36,850 bases of DNA from DATKQY01 sp035532475 (GTDB lineage: Bacteria; Actinomycetota; Acidimicrobiia; Acidimicrobiales; Bog-793), in the NCBI GenBank assembly GCA_035532475.1, contig DATKQY010000036.1, positions 1-36,850 of the forward strand. The letters run 5' to 3'. Of this stretch, positions 16,016 through 22,987 are shown in pieces. Position 1 is the first letter of the stretch; each line of letters starts with the position of its first letter. The notes under the pieces were generated by a model. It searched no databases. It saw nothing but the letters and a program-made list of their open reading frames with translations, and was not told the origin of the DNA. The position numbers and the translations under genes are program-made.

Positions 16016-17637
16016 GGGTGCGTCGAGCTGCTGTCGGCGAGCATCGCGGTGCCAGCCGTCCGGGCGCTCGCGGCCAGGACGGGCGAGCCGTCGGCCGTGG
16101 AGCCGCCGACGACGGTCGACGCGGTCTCCGTCTCGCCGGCGCCGGCGAGCGCGGCGAGCAGGGCGTGCTCGCCCGAGACCTCGTCGAGGGCCCGGCCCGC
16201 CGGCTCGGGGAGCAGCAGGGTGAACAGCAGCCCGAGCCCCGCGGCGCCGGCCGACACGAGTAGCGAGCCCCGTAGCCCGAGGTGGGCGATCAGCACCGGG
16301 ACGGCGAACACGCCGATGCACGCTCCGGCCTTCGCGACGCCGGCGGACGTCCCGTGTGCCGTCGTCCTGGCGCCGGTCGGGAAGAGCTCGCTCGGCAGGA
16401 CGAAGGTCGTGGTGTTCGGGCCGAACTCCGCGAAGAAGTAGCTGATCCCGTAGCAGAGGAGGAACGGCACGACGCTCGACGCGATGCCCGGCACGGCTCC
16501 CGCGACGAGGTAGGCGCCCGCCATGATGGCGAAGCCGATCAGCTGGAGGCGCTTGTGCCCGATGCGGTCCATCGTGGCGAAGGCGAGGACGTAGCCGGGC
16601 AGCGCGGCGACGACGAAGACGATCAGGGTCCAGGCGAGCTTTGCCAGCAGGCTCGAGCTCGGATCCACCGAGTGGAGCACGATCGGCGTCGAGATCGTGT
16701 TGCCGTAGTAGGCGTAGTCGAAGGCGAACCACGACCCGGCCGTCCCGAGCAGGACGAGGAGCAGGCGGGGGTGGCGGGCCATGTCGCCGAGGGTCATCTG
16801 CATCCGCGCGCCGACGCGGGGACCACGATCGGCGAGCGGGACCGCGCTCTCGCCGGAGGCGTGCAGCGGCCGCGCCGAGCTCCCGTTCGTGGCGATCCCG
16901 GCGATCCCGGCCACTTCGGCGGCGGCGGCGTCCTTGGCTCCTTGCACCCGCTCCGCGAAGCGGGGGGATTCGGGGATGCGCCGGCGGAAGTAGACGGCGG
17001 CCCCGGCCGGCAGCGCGCCGAGACCGAGCATCAGGCGCCACGCCGTGTCGACGCCCGAACCCGCGGCGAGCAGCGTCATGCCGACGATCGGTCCGACGAT
17101 GAGACCCAGCGCCTGCATGGAGAAGAGGAGGCTCACGAGGCGGCCGCGGCTGTGGCGGTTCGAGAACTCGCTCATCAGCACGGCGCTCACCGGGTAGTCG
17201 CCACCGATGCCGAAGCCGAGCACCAGACGGGAGGCGATGAGGACCCCGAGGTTCGGCGAGAGCGCCGAGGCGACGGCGCCGAGCACCATGACCACCGCGA
17301 CGAAGCGGTAGACGCGCCGGCGCCCGACGATGTCGGCGAGGCGGCCGAGCACGATCGCGCCGAGGAACGCCGAGAAGAGCGTGGAGCTCCCGACGAGGCT
17401 CACGTCCGTCGTGGAGAGGTGCCATTCGCCCTTCAAGAGGGCGGTCGCCGTCCCGATGATGAACAGGTCGTAGGAGTCGGTGAAGAAGCCCAGGCCGGAC
17501 GCGATGAGCGCCCGCACGTGGAAGGCCCCGATCGGGGTCTCGTCCAGGACCTCGGCCACGGCCGAGGTCGCGACCAGCGCCGGAGGAGCCGGCCGCCTGC
17601 CGTCCTGCATCGTCGGGTGTCGGGCGTCGTCTCCCAT
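16012..17637 (-). CDS. MFS transporter, phosphate:H+ symporter (PHS/Pho84-like) family
   Basis: 541 residues with twelve predicted helices. The first helix has GFFTDSYDLFIIG, the mark of the PHS subfamily typified by yeast Pho84. MFS motif A follows as GRLADIVGRRRVYR. Motif ESPRF comes after helix 6, a long cytoplasmic loop spans about residues 225-280, and the second half has MDRIGHKRLQ and PSELFPTGARTTAHG. The C-terminal tail is soluble. Four 11-bp PHO repeats lie 25-65 bp upstream of the ATG, so phosphate starvation control through RegX3 is likely. It probably imports phosphate with protons, complementing the ATP-driven Pst system; other organic anions are possible for this family. Confidence 0.87.
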   Translation of the reverse strand: MGDDARHPTMQDGRRPAPPALVATSAVAEVLDETPIGAFHVRALIASGLGFFTDSYDLFIIGTATALLKGEWHLSTTDVSLVGSSTLFSAFLGAIVLGRLADIVGRRRVYRFVAVVMVLGAVASALSPNLGVLIASRLVLGFGIGGDYPVSAVLMSEFSNRHSRGRLVSLLFSMQALGLIVGPIVGMTLLAAGSGVDTAWRLMLGLGALPAGAAVYFRRRIPESPRFAERVQGAKDAAAAEVAGIAGIATNGSSARPLHASGESAVPLADRGPRVGARMQMTLGDMARHPRLLLVLLGTAGSWFAFDYAYYGNTISTPIVLHSVDPSSSLLAKLAWTLIVFVVAALPGYVLAFATMDRIGHKRLQLIGFAIMAGAYLVAGAVPGIASSVVPFLLCYGISYFFAEFGPNTTTFVLPSELFPTGARTTAHGTSAGVAKAGACIGVFAVPVLIAHLGLRGSLLVSAGAAGLGLLFTLLLPEPAGRALDEVSGEHALLAALAGAGETETASTVVGGSTADGSPVLAASARTAGTAMLADSSSTHP

Positions 17638-17661
17638 GTCGACGCTGAGCTTGCCGACCGC

Positions 17662-17702
17662 TGATGACTGAAAGGCAACGCGAAGGTGAACGGAAGGTGA
17701 CT
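17662..17702 (-). promoter_or_regulatory. PHO-box array upstream of the phosphate symporter
   Basis: On the minus strand, four direct repeat cores lie exactly 11 nt apart: TCACC, TCACC, TTGCC and TCATC (plus-strand positions 17696, 17685, 17674 and 17663). The first two units, GTCACCTTCC and GTTCACCTTCG, closely match the 11-nt PHO-box unit bound by PhoP/RegX3-type regulators in actinobacteria. The array ends about 25 bp from the ATG. Confidence 0.8.
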
Positions 17703-17740
17703 TGCGCGCGAATCCTTGGTTCGGAGCCGGCGCCTGCCGG

Positions 17741-18406
17741 TCAGCCCTCGTGCTCCGTCGCCGTTGGGCGGGTCGACCTCGAGGGCACGCGCCGGGCGAT
17801 GTTGACCGCGTGGTCGCCGAAGCGTTCGTAGAAGCGGCCGATCAGGGCCAGCTCGATGACCACCGGCAGGGACATCTTCCCGCCGACCAGCTCGGCGGTG
17901 AAGGTGACCAGCAGCTCGTCCATCTCGTCGTCGTGCTCGTCGAGCCGGTCGGCGACGTCGGGCGCCCGGTCGGCGAAGGCGTCGGCGGCGATCCGCCACA
18001 TCTCGGAGGCGACCTCGCCCATCCGTTCGACGAGCCCGCGAGCGCGCGCCGACATGTCGGTCACGATGCCCTGGGTCGCGCGCCGCGCGACGTGCTCGGC
18101 GAGGTCGCCGCTGCGCTCGAGCTCGGGGAGCAGGCGCAGCACGGTGATCAGGTAGCGCAGCCGCTGGGGGGAGTCCGCACCAAGGATGATCTGGTCGAGG
18201 ACCAGGCGCTCAAGCTCGCGGTAGAGGGCGTCGATCGCCTCGTCCCGCTCGACCAGGGACTTCGCGGCTTCCCGGTCGCCCGTGAGCAGCGCGTGGGTCG
18301 CGCCGGCGACGGCGTCGCCGACCATCGCGAACAGCCGGTTCATCTGTCGGTCGATCTGGGCGACGATCACGCTGATCGCCGGCGACGGCGTGGGGTCATC
18401 GGCCAC
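17741..18406 (-). CDS. phoU: phosphate signalling/transport regulator PhoU
   Basis: 221 residues, all-helical. Both metal-binding repeats are visible: ELERSGDLAEHVARRA (about residue 95) and RFYERFGDHAVNIARRV (about residue 192), which match the family's E-x-x-x-D-x-x-x-N/H motif. It couples the state of the Pst transporter to the SenX3 kinase. It is transcribed away from pstB rather than at the end of a pst operon. GTG at 18406 is taken as start because TACGGT lies 6 nt upstream and there is no Shine-Dalgarno sequence. Confidence 0.92.
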   Translation of the reverse strand: MADDPTPSPAISVIVAQIDRQMNRLFAMVGDAVAGATHALLTGDREAAKSLVERDEAIDALYRELERLVLDQIILGADSPQRLRYLITVLRLLPELERSGDLAEHVARRATQGIVTDMSARARGLVERMGEVASEMWRIAADAFADRAPDVADRLDEHDDEMDELLVTFTAELVGGKMSLPVVIELALIGRFYERFGDHAVNIARRVPSRSTRPTATEHEG

Positions 18407-18419
18407 GTACGGACCGTAC
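18407..18419. promoter_or_regulatory. 13-bp palindrome over the phoU -10 element
   Basis: GTACGGACCGTAC is a perfect inverted repeat about a central base. It begins at the base next to the phoU start codon and contains the minus-strand -10 TACGGT (18413-18418). A bound protein would block phoU transcription. It could be chance, but the placement is exact. Confidence 0.4.
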
Positions 18420-18486
18420 CCCGCGAGCGGCCCCAGCGAGGGCTGAGCAGGCGCTTCGGACCGGCACGTGGGGACTTCCGGAAGGT

Positions 18487-18551
18487 TTCACCGACGCGTC
18501 ACCGGCAGGTCGCGAACCGTTCCCTTGCGGTTCAGGTCGCACCGTTACGGT
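18487..18551 (+). promoter_or_regulatory. PHO-box array and -10 element of pstB
   Basis: Five repeat cores start exactly 11 nt apart at 18488, 18499, 18510, 18521 and 18532: TCACC, TCACC, TCGCG, TCCCT and TCAGG. They occupy the -35 region. A TACGGT -10 candidate follows at 18546-18551, the same hexamer as at phoU. This is the arrangement expected for an activator-dependent phosphate-starvation promoter. Confidence 0.75.
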
Positions 18552-18561
18552 GCCGTTGCAT

Positions 18562-19410
18562 ATGGATCCCACCGGCGGCACGAGCGAGCGAGCGATGACG
18601 ACCCTTGTCCCGGGCCCCGCACCCGAAGGCGCTCCCCGCGGCGACGTCGTGATGACGTCGCGAGACCTGACGCTCGGCTTCGGTGACGCCACGATCATGC
18701 GGGACATCACCGTCGACTTCCCGCGGGGGACCGTCACGGCGCTGATCGGGCCGTCGGGCTCGGGCAAGACGACGTTCCTGCGCTCCCTCAACCGCCTGAA
18801 CGACCGGGTCCGCGGCTTTTGGAAGCGGGGGTCGATCTCGCTCTGCGGCCAGGAGATCCACGGGCGCGACGTCGACCCGCTGATGCTGCGGCGCCGCGTC
18901 GGGATGGTCTTCCAGCGCCCGAACCCGTTCCCGATGTCGATCCAGGACAACATCATCGCCGGGGTGCGGGCGCACCGCATGGCCAAGCGCTCGGAGTTCC
19001 GCGACATCGCCGAGACCCGCCTCGCCGAAGTCGGCCTGTGGAGCCACGTCGCCGACCGGCTGAACGACTCGCCGTTCCGTCTCTCCGGCGGCCAGCAGCA
19101 GCTGCTCTGCCTGGCGAGGGCCCTCGCGGTGGAGCCGGAGGTCCTGCTGCTCGACGAGCCGACGTCCTCGCTCGACCCGCGTTCGACCGAAGCCGTCGAG
19201 GAGCTGGTGCGGCGCCTGACGCCGGCGCTGACCGTGATCATCGTCACGCACAACCTCGCGCAGGCCAAGCGCCTGTCCGACCACACGATCTTCTTCTACG
19301 AGGGCCGTCTCGTCGAGCACGGCCCGACCGCCCAGCTGTTCGACCGTCCCCAGCGACCCGAGACCGCCCGGTACCTCGGTGGGGACGCCGACCCCGTCGG
19401 TACGCACTGA
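18562..19410 (+). CDS. pstB: phosphate ABC transporter ATP-binding protein PstB
   Basis: 282 residues from the ATG at 18562. Walker A GPSGSGKTTFL, Q-loop VFQRPNPFPMSIQDNI (a PstB hallmark), signature LSGGQQQLLCLARAL, Walker B LLLDEPTSSLDP and H-loop VTHNL are present. The usual QQQRLCIARAL has Leu for Arg here. It energises phosphate import by PstC-PstA. Possible starts are GTG 18550, ATG 18562 and ATG 18595; 18562 is chosen as nearest the predicted transcription start, with moderate certainty. It is first in the cluster, ahead of pstS, which is the reverse of the usual pstSCAB order. Confidence 0.93.
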   Translation: MDPTGGTSERAMTTLVPGPAPEGAPRGDVVMTSRDLTLGFGDATIMRDITVDFPRGTVTALIGPSGSGKTTFLRSLNRLNDRVRGFWKRGSISLCGQEIHGRDVDPLMLRRRVGMVFQRPNPFPMSIQDNIIAGVRAHRMAKRSEFRDIAETRLAEVGLWSHVADRLNDSPFRLSGGQQQLLCLARALAVEPEVLLLDEPTSSLDPRSTEAVEELVRRLTPALTVIIVTHNLAQAKRLSDHTIFFYEGRLVEHGPTAQLFDRPQRPETARYLGGDADPVGTH

Positions 19411-19483
19411 CGTCTTCACTCCGGACCGGCGGTACCCGTGACGGACGGGTCGGCCGGACGCAACTGCCCCCCAGACCCGGACC

Positions 19484-19498
19484 GCCCGTTCGACGGGC
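19484..19498 (+). promoter_or_regulatory. stem-loop just upstream of the pstS ribosome binding site
   Basis: A perfect 6-bp inverted repeat, GCCCGT-TCG-ACGGGC, ends 5 nt before AAAGGAG at 19504-19510. It could act as a 5' stabiliser or processing site separating pstB from pstS mRNA, which are 111 bp apart. No terminal T-run follows, so it is not a standard terminator. Confidence 0.35.
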
Positions 19499-19521
19499 AT
19501 TCGAAAGGAGCACCTGTCCAC

Positions 19522-20727
19522 ATGGATGCACGAGACCTAGCCAACGAGAAGGCCGCGTCGCAGCGCGGTCGTCGCCCCTGGTACCGCAACGTGGGTGCCG
19601 CCGCCACGGTCGCGCTCGCCGGCGCCCTGGCGGCCGGCGCCCTGGCCGCACCCGTCGCGGGTGCCGCCACGGCGCACGCAAAGGCCAAGGGCAAGCCCAA
19701 GGCGACGGCAAACGTGTACGCCTCGGTCGAAAAGCAGCTCTCCGGCTTGGAGAAGCCACCCTCGGGCGTGTCGCTGCTCGAGACCGGCTCGACCCTGCTG
19801 TACCCGCTGATCAGCGCCTGGGCCGCGCACTACCCGGCGACCCACGTCACGACGGCAGGGACCGGCTCGGGCACGGGCATCGCCGATGCCCTGAACGGGA
19901 CGGTCCAGCTCGGCGCCTCCGACGCCTACCTGCCGATCAGCGACCCGTCGAACCTGCTCGACATCCCCCTCGACGTGTCCGCACAGCAGGTCGACTACAA
20001 CCTGCCCGGCGTGAAGGGCCATCTGAAGCTCAACGCGGCGGTGCTGAACGGCATGTACAACGGGACGATCACGAAGTGGAACGACCCGGCGATCGCCGCG
20101 TTGAACAAGGGCGTGAGCCTGCCGGCAACGACCGTCGTGCCGCTCCACCGCTCCGACGGCAGCGGTGACACCTTCATGTTCACCTCCTTCCTCGACTTCC
20201 AGGACCCGAGCAGCTGGGTGGCGAGCAGCGGCGGACCGAACACCTCGATCCACTTCCCGAGCGTCCCGACGGCGCTCGCCGAGCAGGGAAACGGCGGCAT
20301 GCTCGCCGGCTGCGAGAAGACGACGGGCTGCGTGGCCTACATCGGCATCAGCTACCTCCGCTCAGCCCTCAAGGCGGGGCTCGGCGACGCGCAGCTGGAG
20401 AACGGCTCGGGCAAGTACGTCCTGCCGACGCCGGGCGCCATCAGCAGTGAGGTGGCGAGCTTCCAGCACATCCCCTCGACGGGCGCCATCTCGCTCGTCA
20501 ACTCGAAGAACGCGAAGTTCGGGTACCCGATCGTCAACTTCGAGTACGCGATCGTGAACGCCAACCAGTCGAGCTCGACGACCGCCCAGGCGATCCGTGC
20601 GTTCCTCGCGTGGGGCATGGACCCCCGCAACGGCTCGTCCTCGACGTACCTCACGCCGATCTACTTCCACCCCCTGGCGCCGGGGGCGATGCAGATCGCG
20701 CTGAACCTGCTGAAGAAGATCCAGTAG
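19522..20727 (+). CDS. pstS: phosphate ABC transporter substrate-binding protein PstS
   Basis: 401 residues. A long basic N-terminus (QRGRRPWYRN) is followed by a hydrophobic segment of alternating Ala/Gly/Val and then AxA-type cleavage sites before AKAKGKPKA. There is no lipobox Cys, so the protein looks secreted or N-terminally anchored rather than lipidated. Binding-site motifs include LLETGSTLLYPLISAWA, AGTGSGTGIADALNG, GASDAYLP and PLHRSDGSGDTFMFTSFL (the family's RSDGSGT loop). AAAGGAG at 19504-19510 precedes the ATG by 11 nt, which fixes the start. It captures phosphate outside the membrane for PstCAB. Confidence 0.94.
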   Translation: MDARDLANEKAASQRGRRPWYRNVGAAATVALAGALAAGALAAPVAGAATAHAKAKGKPKATANVYASVEKQLSGLEKPPSGVSLLETGSTLLYPLISAWAAHYPATHVTTAGTGSGTGIADALNGTVQLGASDAYLPISDPSNLLDIPLDVSAQQVDYNLPGVKGHLKLNAAVLNGMYNGTITKWNDPAIAALNKGVSLPATTVVPLHRSDGSGDTFMFTSFLDFQDPSSWVASSGGPNTSIHFPSVPTALAEQGNGGMLAGCEKTTGCVAYIGISYLRSALKAGLGDAQLENGSGKYVLPTPGAISSEVASFQHIPSTGAISLVNSKNAKFGYPIVNFEYAIVNANQSSSTTAQAIRAFLAWGMDPRNGSSSTYLTPIYFHPLAPGAMQIALNLLKKIQ

Positions 20728-20739
20728 CCAACCGGCGGG

Positions 20740-20801
20740 CAGCGGGGGCCGGGTGGCGCACGCCAACCGGCCCCCGCTGGCGTCACCCCCGGGGCGTGAC
20801 G
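20740..20801 (+). promoter_or_regulatory. two inverted repeats in the pstS-pstC gap (attenuator-like)
   Basis: A perfect 13-bp inverted repeat, CAGCGGGGGCCGG (20740-20752) and its complement (20767-20779), is separated by a 14-nt loop. It begins 12 nt after the pstS stop. A second dyad, CGTCAC-CCCCGGGGC-GTGACG, spans 20781-20801. Neither has a U-tract. They are well placed to stop 3' decay or cause partial termination, so that PstS is made in excess over PstC and PstA. Confidence 0.5.
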
Positions 20802-20824
20802 TGGCACGAGCGGAACGGAGGACG

Positions 20825-21925
20825 ATGAGCGACGAGAGCGTGGACCCGCTCGGCCAGGGCGGCCCGCCTCCGCCTGCGGCGGCCGGAGCCGTGCGGGGCG
20901 CTCGCCGGCCGAGGCCGCCACGCCCGTACGCGAGGCGCCTGGCGGAACGTGCCCTGCGCGCCGGCTCGACGGTGACGGCGATCGTCCCGCTCGGGGCCTT
21001 GGTGGCCATGATCGTCGTGCTGCTCGTCGAGGCCCTCCCGGCGATCCGGTACAACGGCTGGCACTTCCTCACCGGATCCACGTGGAGTCAGGGGAGCTAC
21101 TACAGCCCCCCGGTGCGGACGAACGGCATCTTGCACCCGGCGGGCGCCACCTACGGCGCGTGGCCGCTGATCCTCGGCACGATCGAGACCTCGGCGATCG
21201 CGATCGCCATCGGGTTCCCGATCGCGTTCGGCGCCGCGATCTTCATCGTGGAGAAGCTGCCGAAGCGTCTGGCCGGCGTGGTCGGGCTCTGCCTGGAGCT
21301 CCTCGCCGGCATCCCGAGCGTCGTCATCGGGCTGTGGGGGGTGCTGACCCTCGGCCCGCTGCTCGCCCGCGACGTCTACCCGCTGCTGGCGCACCTGCCG
21401 AACGTGCCGGTGCTGAACATCTTCCGCGGCTACGTGGGCTCAGGAGAGGGCTTGCTCACCTCTGGGATCGTGCTCGCCGCGATGATCATCCCGATCATCG
21501 CGGCGACGACTCGCGACCTGCTCAGGCAGGTGCCCGAGGCGACGCGCGAGGGTGCCGAGGCGCTCGGCATGACCGGCGCCGAGGTGTTCCGGACGGTGCA
21601 GCTCCGCTGGATCCGGACCGGGGTCATCGGGGCGGTCATCCTCGGCCTCGGTCGCGCGCTCGGCGAGACGATCGCCGTCGCTCTGGTGAGCGGCAGCGTC
21701 ATCTCCGCGGCGACGAACATCTACGGCACGATGACGACGATCGCCGCGACGATCGTCTCACTGCTCGACTCGGCGCAAGGGGACCCGACCGGGCTGGCGA
21801 CCCGGTCGCTCTCCGAAGCCGCGCTCGTGCTGCTCGGGATGACCCTGATCGTCAACATCGGTGCCCGGATGCTCGTCAGGCGTTCCGCGCGGGGCGCGGC
21901 GCTGCCGGTCGGGGTGGGCTTTTGA
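20825..21925 (+). CDS. pstC: phosphate ABC transporter permease PstC
   Basis: 366 residues. A Pro/Arg-rich cytoplasmic N-terminus of about 45 is followed by six helices. Typical marks are FLTGSTWSQGSYYSPP (periplasmic loop), FGAAIFIVEKLPKRLAG, LELLAGIPSVVIGLWGV and the ATPase-contact EAA-like loop EATREGAEALGMTGAEVFRTVQL, then GRALGETIAVALVSGS. The ATG at 20825 follows GGAACGGAGG. The stop overlaps the pstA ATG (TGATG). It forms the membrane channel with PstA. Confidence 0.94.
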   Translation: MSDESVDPLGQGGPPPPAAAGAVRGARRPRPPRPYARRLAERALRAGSTVTAIVPLGALVAMIVVLLVEALPAIRYNGWHFLTGSTWSQGSYYSPPVRTNGILHPAGATYGAWPLILGTIETSAIAIAIGFPIAFGAAIFIVEKLPKRLAGVVGLCLELLAGIPSVVIGLWGVLTLGPLLARDVYPLLAHLPNVPVLNIFRGYVGSGEGLLTSGIVLAAMIIPIIAATTRDLLRQVPEATREGAEALGMTGAEVFRTVQLRWIRTGVIGAVILGLGRALGETIAVALVSGSVISAATNIYGTMTTIAATIVSLLDSAQGDPTGLATRSLSEAALVLLGMTLIVNIGARMLVRRSARGAALPVGVGF

Positions 21926-22953
21926 TGGCGGTGTCGACGGGTACCATCCCCGGCGCGCCGGCGGCTCCGTCGCTCGGGCGTGCCGGCGTCTCCTCGCGGC
22001 GGCGCGCGTTCGACCTGTGGTGGTGGGTCCTCAGCGCGATCGGTCTCGTGCTGCTCATCGTCCCGGTCGTCTGGGTGCTCGCCGGCGTGGTGGCGAACGC
22101 GGTGCCGAACTGGAGCTGGAGCATCTTCACCGAGACGACGACGGGGATCGGTGGCGGCCTCGCCAACACGATCGTCGGGACGTTCGTGCTCCTCGTCGGT
22201 GTCGGGATCCTCGCCGGCGTCGTCGGGATCGGCGCCGGTGTCTTCCTGGCCGAGGTGGCTCCGCCCGGGCGTCTCACGGGACTGTTGCGTGGCGCCTCCG
22301 AGGTGCTCTCGGGGATCCCCTCGATCGTCTTCGGCTACGTCGGCTACGTCGCGCTCGTCGTCGGTCTCCACTGGGGGTTCTCGCTGCTGGCCGCGCTCGT
22401 CGTCCTCTCCTTGCTCGTCGTGCCCTACGTGGCGAAGTCGACGGAGCTCGCCCTCGGCCAGGTGCCGCTCGCGTACCGAGAGGGCGGTGAGGCGCTCGGG
22501 ATGTCGAAGACCCACGTGCTCCGGCGGGTCGTGCTGCGCTCGGCGATCCCCGGCATGGCGACGGGCCTGATCTTCGCCCTCGCCATCTCGGTCGGTGAGA
22601 CGGCGCCACTGCTCTACACGGCCGGCTTCAGCAACGACTACCCGAGCGACCACCTCGTCCACGCCGCCGTCCCGTACCTGACGTATGCGACGTTCACCTT
22701 CTGGAACCAGCCGTCCACCGCGGTGAAGGCCCTCTCGTACGACTCGGCGCTCCTGCTCGTCTTCCTCGTGCTGGTGCTCATCTTGGCCTCGCGCCTGATC
22801 GTCCGGCTCACCCAGCGCTACTCGCCGAACAGGGTCGGCGGGGGTGCTCTGCCACGGCGGCGGGCCACGCGTCGTGGCCTGACGGCCGGCGCGCTCGCAC
22901 CGCTGGACGCCTCGGCTGCGCCGGCGGAGCGCGACGGCACGTCGGCCGCCTGA
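21925..22953 (+). CDS. pstA: phosphate ABC transporter permease PstA
   Basis: 342 residues with six helices: LWWWVLSAIGLVLLIVPVVWVLAG, GGLANTIVGTFVLLVGVGILAG, ASEVLSGIPSIVFGYVGY, an EAA loop in YREGGEALGMSKTHVLRRVVL, ISVGETAPLLYTAG and a last helix LLLVFLVLVLILASRLIV. This is the PstA pattern. A hydrophilic tail of about 45 residues ends the protein. Translation starts one base into the pstC stop (TGATG). It runs convergently towards the E1 gene, with 34 bp between the stops. Confidence 0.94.
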   Translation: MAVSTGTIPGAPAAPSLGRAGVSSRRRAFDLWWWVLSAIGLVLLIVPVVWVLAGVVANAVPNWSWSIFTETTTGIGGGLANTIVGTFVLLVGVGILAGVVGIGAGVFLAEVAPPGRLTGLLRGASEVLSGIPSIVFGYVGYVALVVGLHWGFSLLAALVVLSLLVVPYVAKSTELALGQVPLAYREGGEALGMSKTHVLRRVVLRSAIPGMATGLIFALAISVGETAPLLYTAGFSNDYPSDHLVHAAVPYLTYATFTFWNQPSTAVKALSYDSALLLVFLVLVLILASRLIVRLTQRYSPNRVGGGALPRRRATRRGLTAGALAPLDASAAPAERDGTSAA

Positions 22954-22987
22954 GCGTCCCGGTCGGGCGAGCCCGCGCTCGGCGGCC

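Noticed and set aside
22954..22987. Terminator between pstA and the E1 gene
   Set aside because: Only short imperfect GC pairing is present in the 34-bp gap, with no U-tract; not distinguishable from chance at this GC content.
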